A stretch of 48,647 nt of DNA from Clostridia bacterium (GCA_030154225.1 JASKKI010000011.1:1-48647), one strand, 5' to 3'. Shown: positions 8,997 through 17,649, counted from the stretch's first letter. The notes: a model not told the origin generated them from the letters alone. Program-made: numbers and translations.

Positions 8997-10295
8997 ATGT
9001 ATATACATTCAATTTCATTAAGTGAAACAGCATGTGCTCTAAAAAGTGGTGAATTAGATATAGCCATGTATATAAATGAAACCTGTGACCGAATAGATGA
9101 AAATGAACCTTTTCTTAAGGCCCTATTACCGGAACCCAAACGTCGTGAGCGTTTATTAAATGAGGCCAAACAATTGGAAAGGCGTTTTCCCCAAAAAGAT
9201 CAACGACCACCACTTTATGGTATTTTAGTAGGGGTTAAGGATATTTTTAATGTTGATGGTTTCCCCACTAGAGCAGGTTCAAAGCTTCCCCCGGAATTAT
9301 TTGCTGGAGAGGAGGCGATAAGTGTTAAAAAATTAAAGGAAGCGGGAGCCTTGATTTTAGGTAAAACAGTAACTACTGAATTTGCCTATTTTACCCCTGG
9401 TCCTACTCGAAACCCCTGTAATCTTGAACATACTCCTGGTGGTTCTAGTAGTGGTTCCGCTGCTGCAGTTGCAGCTGGGTTTTGTCCCCTAGCCCTAGGT
9501 ACTCAAACCATTGGTTCTGTTATTCGCCCAGCAGCCTTTTGTGGAATCGTTGGTTTTAAACCCAGTTTTGACCGAATACCTACAGAAGGATTAGTTTACT
9601 TTTCCATAACATCTGACCATGTTGGGTTATTTACCCAGGATGTGGCTGGTATGTCCCTTGTTTCGTCCATTTTATGTAATGACTGGCAAGATATAAGCAG
9701 AATATATCTAAAAAAACCGGTGTTGGGTATTCCAGAAGGGCCGTATCTTGGTCAAGCTTCAGAGGAAGCTTTGTTAGCCTTTGAGATACAAATTAGAAAA
9801 TTAGAAAGTACAGGTTATGAGGTAAAAAGAGTACAAACTTTTCAAAATATAGAAGACATAAATGAAAGACATCGGAAGTTAGGGGCCAAGGAAATGTCTC
9901 TGCTACATGCCCAATGGTTTACCAAATATAAAAATCATTATAGTCAACATACAGTTGAGGTTTTTGAGAAAGGGGAAAAAATCCCTGATGAAGAATTAGA
10001 ATTTTTAAGAATAAAAGGGAAAGAACTGAGAGAAGAATTACAAAATACCATGTTAGAAAAAAGCATTGACCTGTGGGTAAGTCCATCAGCAACAGGTCCT
10101 GCTCCCAAAGGGATTGATTCTACTGGAAACCCTATAATGAACCTTCCTTGGACCCATGCGGGAGTACCTGTTATAAACATTCCTGTGGGTTTAGATAAAA
10201 GCGGACTACCCTTGGGTTTACAACTTAGTGCTTCATACATGAAAGATGAAATGTTACTGGCTTGGGCTAAAGAAATAGCTGAGGTATTTGCTTAA
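8997..10295 (+). CDS. Amidase signature family hydrolase
   Basis: A 432-residue amidase-signature enzyme with the full Ser-cisSer-Lys triad. K81 is in GVKDIF, the cis-Ser in the glycine/serine-rich GGSSSGSAAAVA (about 148-158), and the nucleophile S174 in TIGSVIRPAAF. The C-terminal half carries the usual VSPSATGPAP...MNLPWTHAGVPVINIPVG core. The family includes GatA, aryl-acylamidases and short amide hydrolases. No gatB or gatC is adjacent, so this is more likely a stand-alone amide hydrolase than part of the tRNA amidotransferase. AGGAGG lies 10 bases before ATG 8997. The natural amide is unknown. Confidence 0.88.
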   Translation: MYIHSISLSETACALKSGELDIAMYINETCDRIDENEPFLKALLPEPKRRERLLNEAKQLERRFPQKDQRPPLYGILVGVKDIFNVDGFPTRAGSKLPPELFAGEEAISVKKLKEAGALILGKTVTTEFAYFTPGPTRNPCNLEHTPGGSSSGSAAAVAAGFCPLALGTQTIGSVIRPAAFCGIVGFKPSFDRIPTEGLVYFSITSDHVGLFTQDVAGMSLVSSILCNDWQDISRIYLKKPVLGIPEGPYLGQASEEALLAFEIQIRKLESTGYEVKRVQTFQNIEDINERHRKLGAKEMSLLHAQWFTKYKNHYSQHTVEVFEKGEKIPDEELEFLRIKGKELREELQNTMLEKSIDLWVSPSATGPAPKGIDSTGNPIMNLPWTHAGVPVINIPVGLDKSGLPLGLQLSASYMKDEMLLAWAKEIAEVFA

Positions 10296-10352
10296 TTATT
10301 ATAGGGTTTTATAGAAAGAAAAAAATAATGCACTATTAAGTAAGAATTTAGT

Positions 10353-10382
10353 TTGGCGCATTCCTAATTTGGGTAATATAAT
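10353..10382 (+). promoter_or_regulatory. Promoter of the ferritin gene
   Basis: TTGGCG (10353-10358), an 18-base spacer and a perfect TATAAT (10377-10382). The start of transcription would be very close to the ribosome site at about 10388-10395, giving a very short leader. Confidence 0.5.
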
Positions 10383-10404
10383 CTTTGAAAGGAGGAATTA
10401 AATA

Positions 10405-10923
10405 ATGTTTTCGGAAAGATTATTGAAGGAACTAAATCAACAAATTAAGCATGAATTTTATTCAGCCCATTTTTACTTGGCAATGGCAGCTTATCTGGTA
10501 TCTGAGGATTTAGACGGATTTGCAAACTTTTTTAAAGTACAAGCAGAAGAGGAAAAATTCCATGCCATGAAATTTTTTGATTTTGTAAATGAAATGGACG
10601 GAAGAGTAATTCTCTACGGTATAGATGAGCCTCTTAACGAATTCAACTCTGTACTAGATGTTTTTCAGAAGGCATATCTTCATGAAAAAAAGGTAACCCA
10701 GATGATTTATAACCTAATGGATATTGCTACAGAAGAAAAAGATTATAAAACTACTAGCTTCTTAAAGTGGTTTATAGATGAGCAGGTAGAAGAAGAAGCT
10801 ATGATGAAAAGTATAATTAAAAAACTCGAAAGAATTGGTGATAATAGCAGCGCACTATATATGTTAGATACTGAATTAGGTCAAAGAACTTTTACTCCAC
10901 CAACTGATCAAACTCAGAAGTGA
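10405..10923 (+). CDS. ftnA: Bacterial non-haem ferritin
   Basis: A 172-residue ferritin that stores iron as a ferric mineral in a 24-subunit shell in the cytoplasm. The di-iron ferroxidase ligands are visible: E17 in KHEFYSAHFYLAMAAY, the EEEKFHAMKFFDF helix (Glu plus His), and the later Glu/Gln residues in ATEEKDYKTTSFLKWFIDEQVEEEAMM. No haem-binding Met of the bacterioferritin class is seen at the usual place, which favours the FtnA type. AAAGGAGGAAT precedes the ATG. It is a single-gene transcript with its own promoter and a strong terminator. With rubrerythrin in the same window it fits iron and oxygen-stress protection in an anaerobe. Confidence 0.93.
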   Translation: MFSERLLKELNQQIKHEFYSAHFYLAMAAYLVSEDLDGFANFFKVQAEEEKFHAMKFFDFVNEMDGRVILYGIDEPLNEFNSVLDVFQKAYLHEKKVTQMIYNLMDIATEEKDYKTTSFLKWFIDEQVEEEAMMKSIIKKLERIGDNSSALYMLDTELGQRTFTPPTDQTQK

Positions 10924-10927
10924 TTTC

Positions 10928-10962
10928 TTAGGGGCTTCTTTTTTCGAAGCCCCTAATATTTT
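10928..10962 (+). terminator. Terminator of the ferritin gene
   Basis: TTAGGGGCTTC (10928-10938) pairs with GAAGCCCCTAA (10946-10956), followed by TATTTT. It is a strong, isolated hairpin. Confidence 0.85.
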
Positions 10963-11032
10963 CCATTCTAAATACTTTCATAAATTATTGAAAAAATAAA
11001 AAATTCTATATAAAAATGTAGAGGAGTAGTTT

Positions 11033-11602
11033 ATGGAACAATTTTTTTTAGTTGTTGTACCTGAAGACCAGGTAAAAAGTAAAGCTTTAGAAATAAGAAA
11101 TAAAATTAACAGGCGATTTCAAATATATGGTGGGTTTAAACCTGCTCTCCATACTACAGTAGAGGTTATTAAGCCTCAAAATAGTGAAGATTTGAGTAAG
11201 GCAAAGGCGATCATAAAGCAAATATCAAAACAATTTAGACCTTTTACTTTAGAAGTGACAGGTTTTAACTTTTTTCCTCCCCCCTTTAAAGCCATTACCC
11301 TAGCAATAAATAAAAATAATGAAATTGAAATACTCTCATCATTAATTTACGAAGCATTAGCAGAAAAGGGTATGATTGGTAGAGAAGATTTAAGAAGTTG
11401 GAAGTTTCATATTACCGTTGCTAGCCCTTTTGGGGCGGTAAGAGAATGGAGCGTGGAGGAATTTGATTTAGCATGTGAAATGATCAAAGATGAACCTGTT
11501 TGTGAAAAATGTATAATTGATAGACTGGAGTTATGGCGACCAATTTTTGATCCCCAAAAAATGTGTGAAGCAACATTTCCCTTGAAAAAAAGTCTGGGCT
11601 AA
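11033..11602 (+). CDS. 2H phosphoesterase family protein (2'-5' RNA ligase-like)
   Basis: A 189-residue protein with the two HxT-type motifs that define the 2H phosphoesterase superfamily: H40-T-T-V in LHTTVEVIKP and H126-I-T-V in WKFHITVASPF. The spacing and a C-terminal RLELWRP strand agree with the LigT/ThpR/YjcG-like fold, which acts on 2',3'-cyclic phosphates or 2'-5' RNA linkages. The start follows GAGGAG. The physiological RNA or nucleotide substrate cannot be deduced. It converges on the zinc-ribbon gene, and the shared hairpin overlaps its stop codon. Confidence 0.82.
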   Translation: MEQFFLVVVPEDQVKSKALEIRNKINRRFQIYGGFKPALHTTVEVIKPQNSEDLSKAKAIIKQISKQFRPFTLEVTGFNFFPPPFKAITLAINKNNEIEILSSLIYEALAEKGMIGREDLRSWKFHITVASPFGAVREWSVEEFDLACEMIKDEPVCEKCIIDRLELWRPIFDPQKMCEATFPLKKSLG

Positions 11603-11614
11603 AGCCCAGACTTT
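11589..11614. terminator. Bidirectional terminator between converging genes
   Basis: AAAGTCTGGGC (11589-11599) is a perfect inverted repeat with GCCCAGACTTT (11604-11614). The 4-base loop contains the stop codon of the 2H phosphoesterase gene. A- and T-runs flank both sides, so it can serve both strands. Confidence 0.8.
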
Positions 11615-11618
11615 AAAA

Positions 11619-11897
11619 CTATCTTTGGAAACAATCCCGGCAATAAACTGGTTTAGAACCATTAGGTTTAAAAGGAACCTGTGTTTCTAAACCACAGCTA
11701 GAACACGTTGCTGTAAACATTTGTCTTTGCCTGCTACCGGTGTTATTGCTGCGTTGTTTTCTTGCTTTCCGGCAAGAGGGACATCTCTGCGGTTCGTTCT
11801 TAAATCCTTTTTCCTCATAAAATTCCTGTTCACTTGCAGAGAACATAAAATCTACACCACAGTCTTTGCAGGTGAGGGTTTTATCTTGGAATGCCAT
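11619..11897 (-). CDS. Small zinc-ribbon protein with four CxxC motifs
   Basis: A 92-residue protein with four CxxC pairs: C10/C13, C39/C42, C65/C68 and C86/C89. This gives two zinc ribbons. The first half (TLTCKDCG...FTASEQEFYEEKGF-like, ending RCPSCRKARK) matches the widespread Firmicutes zinc-ribbon protein family; the second half resembles the CxxC module of cold-shock-linked zinc-ribbon proteins. Between the ribbons lies a basic linker (RKARKQRSNN). A role in nucleic-acid binding is plausible but unproven. GGAGG precedes the ATG on the minus strand. Confidence 0.85.
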   Translation of the reverse strand: MAFQDKTLTCKDCGVDFMFSASEQEFYEEKGFKNEPQRCPSCRKARKQRSNNTGSRQRQMFTATCSSCGLETQVPFKPNGSKPVYCRDCFQR

Positions 11898-12119
11898 GTT
11901 TTAAACCTCCTTCTTGGTGGGATTACCGATTTCTGTTATTTGGATATCAAATAAACCACCTTAAGGAGATTTAAACATAGTCCTAAAATAACAGTCGGTC
12001 TTACTATATTAGTATAAATCTAAAAAGAAATATAAGCAAGAATATATTATTTTTTATAAGATTTAGGTTATACTAGACTAAAACGGAAATTACAATTTAT
12101 AAATTATCGATAAATTGGG

Positions 12120-12430
12120 GGAATATTAGTCTGTGCTCAAACTTGTCCTTCCCAAGCAATTCCCCATGGTGATAAAGAAATGGTGGGAGGAACCAAGAGA
12201 TGGCGGTAAATCAAGAAAATTGTTTCACTTTTTGGCGTAAAGCAGGAACAGATTGTGGGGTTTGTATGAGTACTTGCCCTTATAGCAAACCTGATACTTT
12301 GCTTCATAAATTTGTGAGGTGGAGTATAAACCGGTCTCAATTTGCTAGACACTTTTTCTTGTTTTTAGATGATTATTTATATGGGCGGAGGCCCTTAAGT
12401 CTAAAAAAACCCCATTGGATGGAATTATAG
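12120..12430 (+). pseudogene. Remnant of a reductive dehalogenase-like protein (C-terminal, frameshifted)
   Basis: Two adjacent frames together make the two-cluster iron-sulfur C-terminus of an RdhA-like protein. The first frame (12120-about 12203) reads CAQTCPSQAIPHGDKE...GGTKRW and then meets a stop. The second (from 12200) reads AVNQENCFTFWRKAGTDCGVCMSTCPYSK and continues to KKPHWMEL. Restoring one G in the run at 12203-12205 would join them as KRWAVNQENC. The order CP-x-QAI, then C-F-x-FW, then DCGVC-x3-CP, and the following helix with a LDDYLYGRRP end, matches reductive dehalogenases better than epoxyqueuosine reductase. The N-terminal signal and corrinoid-binding parts are missing; a stop lies at 12111-12113. 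It is therefore a decayed fragment. Confidence 0.7.
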
Positions 12431-12449
12431 TTATCCCTTCAGGACATTA

Positions 12450-12483
12450 GGAGTAGGCTTTTCCAAAAGCTTACTCCTTTTTT
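12450..12483 (+). terminator. Terminator after the dehalogenase remnant
   Basis: GGAGTAGGCTTTT pairs with AAAAGCTTACTCC (one G-T pair) and is followed by six T residues. It probably once ended the dehalogenase-like transcript. Confidence 0.8.
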
Positions 12484-12606
12484 ATAATAAAACAATTCCC
12501 TTTCAAAGCAAAAAAATGCCAAACAATAAGCATTTTCAATCATACATTAAACTTATAGTTATTTTTGAAGTATTAATAGCCTAAAAACAGCCAAAAAAAG
12601 ATATCG

Positions 12607-12627
12607 AATTGATAAAAAATATCAATT
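12607..12627. promoter_or_regulatory. Candidate operator, 8-bp inverted repeat
   Basis: AATTGATA and TATCAATT form a perfect inverted repeat with a 5-base centre, about 40 bases upstream of the -35 box. It may bind the regulator encoded downstream of the permease; this is inferred from position. Confidence 0.35.
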
Positions 12628-12664
12628 ACCATCTGGCAATTAAAAATATTCGAAAAATTTTGTG

Positions 12665-12693
12665 TTGAAATGTGCAAAAAGGTGTCGTAAAAT
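12665..12693 (+). promoter_or_regulatory. Sigma-A-type promoter of the permease-regulator unit
   Basis: TTGAAA (12665-12670), a 17-base spacer and TAAAAT (12688-12693). The spacing is optimal and the boxes match 4-5 of 6 positions. Confidence 0.6.
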
Positions 12694-12799
12694 AACAATA
12701 TCGGGCTATTAGGTCCTCATCAATGAGGAGGAGGTGAATTTGTAGTTCTGTGATTTTGGAGTCTCATTTTATTAATTTTATTAAATGGGAGGGTTTTAT

Positions 12800-14191
12800 T
12801 TGGATACTCAAGTAACATTGACGTCTTTACACTATATCTATTTTGCAATCGTAATTTTGGTTATCGGTGTAATGGCTGCTAGACGTGACACAGTCTTACC
12901 TTGTATTGTCGGTCTTTTTGTTGTTGGGCTTACAGCTAAAGGAAGTATTGTCGGGGCTGTACAGGTAATGTTTAATGCCTTAATGGCTGCCGGTGGAGAA
13001 TTTTTAGGACTTATTGTGGTAATTTCCCTAGTTGTGGCTATGAGTAAAGCCATGGCCGATACAGGAACAGATTATTTAGTTATGCGTCCTGCGGCTAAAA
13101 TAATGGTAAATAGAAATATTGCCTTTTTTTCCTTAGGTATTGCCATGCTAGTTGTGTCCTGGTTTGTATGGCCATCCCCCGCAGTAGCTTTAATTGGGGC
13201 TTTATTATTACCGGTTGCAATTAGAGCAGGGCTACCTGCAGTTGGCGCCGCAATTGCTATGAATATTTTTGGTCACGGTATCGGTTTATCCAGTGACTGG
13301 ATTATTCAAGGTGCTCCTGGTATTACTTCTAAAGCTGCTGGATTACCTGATGCTACAGCAGTTACCTACCCCGGTGCGCCCTTGTTTATAATAATGGGGG
13401 TAGTTACAGTAGCAGTTGCGTTTATTATGTTTCAAAGAGATTTAAAGAAAAATGCTGCACAATATAATGAAGAACTTGCAACAGCTACTAAAGATATGGA
13501 GAATGAAAAACGTGAATTTAGTACAGTCTCATATATTTTTGCCATTTTAATTCCTGTTGTTTTTATTGCCGATGTTATTGCTATGTTAGTCTTAGATCTT
13601 AAAGGTGGAGATGCAACGGCTTTAATCGGTGGTACAGCTTTAGCTGTCACAGCTGCTCTAGCTATGGCTGAATTTAAAGGGGAATCTCTTGAGAAAGTAA
13701 CTGATTATGTAAGGGATGGTTTTCTCTTTGGAATTAAAATTTTTGCTCCCGTAATTGTTATCGGTGCTTTCTTTTTCCTTGGTAGTGAAGGAACAGCCAA
13801 GGCAATTCTTGGGCCAGAAGCCACTGGTTTATTAAGTGACTTAGGTAATTATCTTGCACAAAATGCTCCATTAAGTAAAGCGCCGGTTGCCTTTATTACT
13901 TTAATAATTGGTGCTATTACTGGCCTAGATGGTTCCGGTTTCTCTGGTTTGCCACTTGTAGGTTCCTTAGCCCAAACTTTTGGAACTGCAATTAATGGTG
14001 ATATAGGTGTAATTGCGGCTTTAGGGCAAATCAGCTCTGTTTGGGTAGGTGGAGGAACAATAATTCCCTGGGGCTTGATTCCAGTTGCAGCTATTTGTGG
14101 AGTAGAGCCTATGGAACTAGCTCGTAGAAACTTTATCCCTGTAGTTATAGGTTTCATAGTTACTACCATTGTTGCAATATTTTTGATATAA
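12800..14191 (+). CDS. Ion-transporter superfamily permease (organic acid / Na+ type), substrate unknown
   Basis: A 463-residue integral membrane protein with about 11-12 hydrophobic helices. Glycine/proline-rich re-entrant-like segments include VWPSPAVALIGALLLP, MNIFGHGIGLSSDWIIQGAPGI and GAITGLDGSGFSGLPLVGSLAQTFG. This layout recalls the gluconate/citrate/NhaC-type ion transporter superfamily, whose members move organic acids or Na+ with H+. An ATG at 12785 is in frame but has no ribosome site; TTG 12800 follows GGGAGGG at an ideal distance and is preferred. A regulator gene follows after about 40 bases, suggesting a single inducible transport unit. No catabolic genes lie beside it to reveal the substrate. 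Confidence 0.72.
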   Translation: MDTQVTLTSLHYIYFAIVILVIGVMAARRDTVLPCIVGLFVVGLTAKGSIVGAVQVMFNALMAAGGEFLGLIVVISLVVAMSKAMADTGTDYLVMRPAAKIMVNRNIAFFSLGIAMLVVSWFVWPSPAVALIGALLLPVAIRAGLPAVGAAIAMNIFGHGIGLSSDWIIQGAPGITSKAAGLPDATAVTYPGAPLFIIMGVVTVAVAFIMFQRDLKKNAAQYNEELATATKDMENEKREFSTVSYIFAILIPVVFIADVIAMLVLDLKGGDATALIGGTALAVTAALAMAEFKGESLEKVTDYVRDGFLFGIKIFAPVIVIGAFFFLGSEGTAKAILGPEATGLLSDLGNYLAQNAPLSKAPVAFITLIIGAITGLDGSGFSGLPLVGSLAQTFGTAINGDIGVIAALGQISSVWVGGGTIIPWGLIPVAAICGVEPMELARRNFIPVVIGFIVTTIVAIFLI

Positions 14192-14231
14192 TTAAACATA
14201 ATAATCTAAATTATTTAAAGGTGTGGGTTAC

Positions 14232-14957
14232 TTGCTAACTCGACGTCAAAGAAAAAAATTTCATGTTTTAGAAATTATCCAAAATAGTAAGATTCCTGTA
14301 GGTGCCAGTCATGTTCGTAATGAACTAGCTAAATTAGGTATTGAAATAAGTGAAGCTACAGCAGGGCGCCTGTTGATTGAATTAGATGAAGAGGGATTAA
14401 CCCGTAGAGATGGATATAAAGGTAGAGTTTTAACAAAATTCGGTTTTCGTGAATTAAAACATCTGGAAATGCAGCATGATAGAATGGAGTATGGAGAAGA
14501 GTTTTTCAAAATACTTGATGGCAAAACTGAAAAGGAATTGATAGATGTTTTAATTGCCAGGCGGGCTATTGAAAGGGAAATGGCTCGTCTGGCAGCTCAA
14601 AATTTGACTCCGGAAATTGAACAAGAAATGAAGGAGATTATTGAACTACAGCAACAGGATGCTGAAAAGTATAACACCAGTCAGTATGATATTCTTTTTC
14701 ATAAATTGATAGCCAGGGCAGCTGATAATAAAGTATTGGAGACTATGCTTTTAATGATTAGACAGGATGTTCAATTAGCTTCTGCCTTGGAATTTATTCG
14801 TAAACAAGTAAATAGTTCCATTGTAGTTGATCATAAAAAAATCATGGAAGCAATTATTAGTAGAAAACCTGATGCTGCAGAGGAAGCTATGACTGACCAC
14901 ATAGAAAACTTAATTAGGGATGTTAATAATTTCTGGATGAATAAGCATAAGTTGTAA
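14232..14957 (+). CDS. FCD-domain transcriptional regulator with atypical winged helix
   Basis: A 241-residue regulator. The C-terminal part (about 90-230) is an all-helical FCD ligand-binding domain with typical RRAIEREMARLAA, FHKLIARAADN and DHIENLIRDVN segments, whose conserved Asp/His residues bind a metal and a carboxylate effector. The N-terminal 70 residues are a winged helix (VLEIIQNSKIPVGASHVRN... ISEATAGRLLIELDEEGLTRR), closer to the RNase R/NrpR-type wing than to the standard GntR HTH. TTG 14232 lies 10 bases after AAAGG and is chosen over GTG 14223, which is too close. It probably controls the permease just upstream in response to its substrate. Confidence 0.8.
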   Translation: MLTRRQRKKFHVLEIIQNSKIPVGASHVRNELAKLGIEISEATAGRLLIELDEEGLTRRDGYKGRVLTKFGFRELKHLEMQHDRMEYGEEFFKILDGKTEKELIDVLIARRAIEREMARLAAQNLTPEIEQEMKEIIELQQQDAEKYNTSQYDILFHKLIARAADNKVLETMLLMIRQDVQLASALEFIRKQVNSSIVVDHKKIMEAIISRKPDAAEEAMTDHIENLIRDVNNFWMNKHKL

Positions 14958-14985
14958 TCCTGCCAAAAGGGCAGGAATTTTTTTT
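14958..14985 (+). terminator. Terminator after the FCD regulator
   Basis: TCCTGCC (14958-14964) pairs with GGCAGGA (14970-14976) and is followed by eight or more T residues. Confidence 0.88.
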
Positions 14986-15119
14986 GGTATATAGAAATAA
15001 ATGATGAGCTTTATAACAATAATAAATATAAGAAACATAAAATCGTTTCCCTATACGAATAGTTATAAAGTCTTAGACGTTATTTCTTAAAACTGTCTAT
15101 CAATAGGAGGAGGATAACC

Positions 15120-15809
15120 ATGTTCAAAAATAAAAAAGTAATCTATTTGGTAATTATGCTACTTATTATTATCTTGGCAGTAGGTTGTGCAAAAGATGAA
15201 AAAGAAAAACCAAAAGTAGAAAAACCGGGGGTGGAAAAACCGAAAGAAGAGCCTGTAAAAAATGAATTAACAGTTAAAGATGTATACCCTTTAAGTCAGG
15301 GGGATTATTGGAAATTTGCCGGTACAGGGAATGAATATGCATCTTTTGAACAAAAGGTCTTATTTAGAGAAGGAGATAGAATTCAATTACAAACAGCTAC
15401 TGGCGGTACAGTCATGGCTATGATTTATGAATTTAAAGATGGTAAGCTTATGGTAGTATATAGTCAAGAGGAGTTTTATGAAGAGGAAAATATTTTAAGT
15501 AGGGAAAATGAAATGTCTGAAGTTATTTTACAAGAGCCTATTACTGTAGGAAACTCCTGGGAATCAGGAGGGAAAAAATACAAAATTGAAGCAATAGATA
15601 CTGTAGTTAACACACCGGCTGGCCAGTTTAAAGATTGTGTAAAAATTTCAGTTGTTGCCGAGGAATTTAATTCGAAAAGCAATGTATATTATAAACCCGG
15701 TTTAGGTTTAGTGAAACAGGAATACTTAGCGGAAGATTATAAAATAACTGCTGAACTTGAAGAATATAATATTAAAACAGCTAAATTCAGTCACCAAACT
15801 ACTAAGTAG
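15120..15809 (+). CDS. Predicted lipoprotein, unknown function
   Basis: A 229-residue secreted lipoprotein: a basic N-terminus, hydrophobic helix and the lipobox AVGC with the lipidated Cys at residue 23. A short charged linker rich in Lys, Glu and Pro (KPKVEKPGVEKPKEEP) links to a beta-rich domain (about 55-225) that begins VKDVYPLSQGDYWKFAGTGNEY. This opening and the later NTPAGQFKDCVKI and YYKPGLGLVKQEY segments are seen in many uncharacterised Firmicutes lipoproteins. AGGAGGAGG precedes the ATG. The next gene follows after 12 bases, so the two may be co-transcribed, but no functional link is evident. Confidence 0.78.
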   Translation: MFKNKKVIYLVIMLLIIILAVGCAKDEKEKPKVEKPGVEKPKEEPVKNELTVKDVYPLSQGDYWKFAGTGNEYASFEQKVLFREGDRIQLQTATGGTVMAMIYEFKDGKLMVVYSQEEFYEEENILSRENEMSEVILQEPITVGNSWESGGKKYKIEAIDTVVNTPAGQFKDCVKISVVAEEFNSKSNVYYKPGLGLVKQEYLAEDYKITAELEEYNIKTAKFSHQTTK

Positions 15810-15821
15810 GAGGAAGCACTT

Positions 15822-17480
15822 ATGAATAAAGTACCCATTACTTTAGAAAATGGAAAAACCGTAGAAGTTAGCAAAGGTACTTCTTTAATTGAACTTATTA
15901 AATTTTTGGGTAGAGACGGTGATCCTTTAATTACTGCTGCTCAGGTTAATAATGAATTGAAAGAACTTACACATAAGCTGAATAAACCGGCTAAAGTTAA
16001 GTTCTTCGACCTAACTACGGAAATTGGTATGAGGATTTATGTAAGGAGCCTATCTTTCGTTTTTATAAGAGCTGCCCGTGAGATTCTCCCCGATTGCTGT
16101 ACAGTAACAGTTGAACATTCATTGTCTAAAGGATTATATTGTGAAGTAAGGGATAAAACCTTAACCCTAGATATTGTTAAAAAAATTGAGAAAAGAATGC
16201 AGGAAATAATAAAAGCTAATGAACCTTTTGAAAAACGAAAAATAACAAAAGAAGAAGCAATTGAAATCTTTGAAAAGGACGGACAAACTGATAAATTAAG
16301 AATTTTGAAATATCTCTCGAAACCAGAGGGTATTATTTATAAATGTGGTTGGATATATGATTTTTTTTATAGCTATTTGGTACCTAGTACAGGTTATTTA
16401 AAATATTTTACTTTACAATTTCACCTGCCGGGGGTAATTATTCAATACCCGTTACCAGAGCAACCCGATAGAATTCCCCAATATATACCCCAACCAAAGT
16501 TGGCTAGTATTTTTTATGAAGCAGAACGTTGGGGGGAAATAATGGAAGTAGACACTATTGCTGCCCTCAATGATTTTATAGTTAATAATAAATTGCCAAC
16601 TTTAATTAGGGTTGCGGAAGCCTTACATGAAAAGAAAATTGCTCACATAGCCGATGAGATTTTTACCAATAAAGATAGAGGAAACATTATTTTAATTGCC
16701 GGGCCCTCATCGTCTGGTAAAACAACTTTTGCTCAGAGATTAATGGTGCAACTAATGGTTAATGGATTAAAACCTATTTCCATTTCAGTTGATGATTATT
16801 TTGTTAATAGAGAGGATACACCGAAGGATGAAAATGGGGAATATGATTTTGAAGCTTTAGAAGCTATTGATCTGGAACTTTTTAATGACCACTTATCTAA
16901 ATTAATTCAAGGCCAGGAAGTAGAAATTCCTACTTTTAATTTTAAAGCAGGTAGGAAAGAATATTTAGGCAATAAATTAAAAATTCGCCAGGATCAGCCT
17001 GTTATAATTGAAGGTATACATGGTCTTAATGAAAAATTAACATACTCAATTCCCAAAGATCATAAACACAAAATTTATATTTCTGCTTTAACCCAATTAA
17101 ATATTGATAATCATAATAGAATTCCTACAACAGATACTAGAAAAATCAGAAGGATGATTAGAGATAACCAGTTCAGAGGTGCTGATGCTATCAGTACTAT
17201 TAGACAGTGGCCTTCTGTTAGAAGAGGAGAAGATAGAAATATCTTTCCTTTCCAAGAAGAAGCAGATATTATGTTCAATTCTGCCTTAATCTATGAATTG
17301 GCTGTTTTAAAACCTTTTGCAGAGCCTTTATTAAAAGCTATTGGACCAGAAAATGAAGAATATTTAGAAGCTCAACGGTTACTTAGGTTTTTAAGTTATG
17401 TTTTACCGGCAGGTTGTAATGACGTACCTTATAATTCAATTCTAAGAGAATTTATAGGACAAAGCTGTTTTTATAAATAA
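15822..17480 (+). CDS. TGS-domain nucleoside kinase (uridine kinase-like)
   Basis: A 552-residue cytoplasmic protein. An N-terminal TGS-like domain (about 1-65) and a threonyl-tRNA synthetase-like second domain (YVRSLSFVFIRAAREILP... through about 180, including VEHSLSKGLYCEV) precede a P-loop kinase domain. The kinase part has Walker A GPSSSGKTT near residue 294, a SVDDYFVNRE substrate loop, a VIIEGIHGLNE Walker-B-like strand and the ...RIPTTDTRKIRRMIRDNQFRG lid of the uridine kinase/phosphoribulokinase class. Full-length proteins of this architecture are common in Clostridia and Thermotogae and are annotated as nucleoside kinases. The phosphate acceptor has not been settled from sequence. 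The start follows AGGAGGAAG. Confidence 0.88.
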   Translation: MNKVPITLENGKTVEVSKGTSLIELIKFLGRDGDPLITAAQVNNELKELTHKLNKPAKVKFFDLTTEIGMRIYVRSLSFVFIRAAREILPDCCTVTVEHSLSKGLYCEVRDKTLTLDIVKKIEKRMQEIIKANEPFEKRKITKEEAIEIFEKDGQTDKLRILKYLSKPEGIIYKCGWIYDFFYSYLVPSTGYLKYFTLQFHLPGVIIQYPLPEQPDRIPQYIPQPKLASIFYEAERWGEIMEVDTIAALNDFIVNNKLPTLIRVAEALHEKKIAHIADEIFTNKDRGNIILIAGPSSSGKTTFAQRLMVQLMVNGLKPISISVDDYFVNREDTPKDENGEYDFEALEAIDLELFNDHLSKLIQGQEVEIPTFNFKAGRKEYLGNKLKIRQDQPVIIEGIHGLNEKLTYSIPKDHKHKIYISALTQLNIDNHNRIPTTDTRKIRRMIRDNQFRGADAISTIRQWPSVRRGEDRNIFPFQEEADIMFNSALIYELAVLKPFAEPLLKAIGPENEEYLEAQRLLRFLSYVLPAGCNDVPYNSILREFIGQSCFYK

Positions 17481-17649
17481 AAAATAATTCTGTTTAGACT
17501 ACCAAATTTTTTAAATTGTTGTTTCGCTATAAGGTTATTATTATTTATTCTAAAATTATCAGGAATAATGACTGAGAAATTTAGGGAAACTAAGTTGGAA
17601 GAATAGTTTAAAGCAAAAAAACACATATTAAATTACATGGAGGGATAAT

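Larger units (their letters stand above)
12484..12799. other. Long regulatory gap before the permease gene
   Basis: No gene is seen. The stretch is AT-rich and holds a perfect 8-bp inverted repeat (12607-12627), a good promoter (12665-12693) and a small leader hairpin, CCTCAT/ATGAGG (12715-12728). A GAGGAGG run at about 12725-12732 looks like a ribosome site but has no open frame after it. Confidence 0.6.

Noticed and set aside
12120-12430. Reading the fragment as epoxyqueuosine reductase (QueG)
   Set aside because: The spacing between the two cluster motifs, the C-F-x-FW...DCGVC segment and the C-terminal helix fit reductive dehalogenases better.
13849-14199. Long minus-strand open frame opposite the permease gene
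   Set aside because: It mirrors the permease codons in reverse, has a Pro/Ile/Ala-rich composition typical of antisense shadows and no supporting signals.
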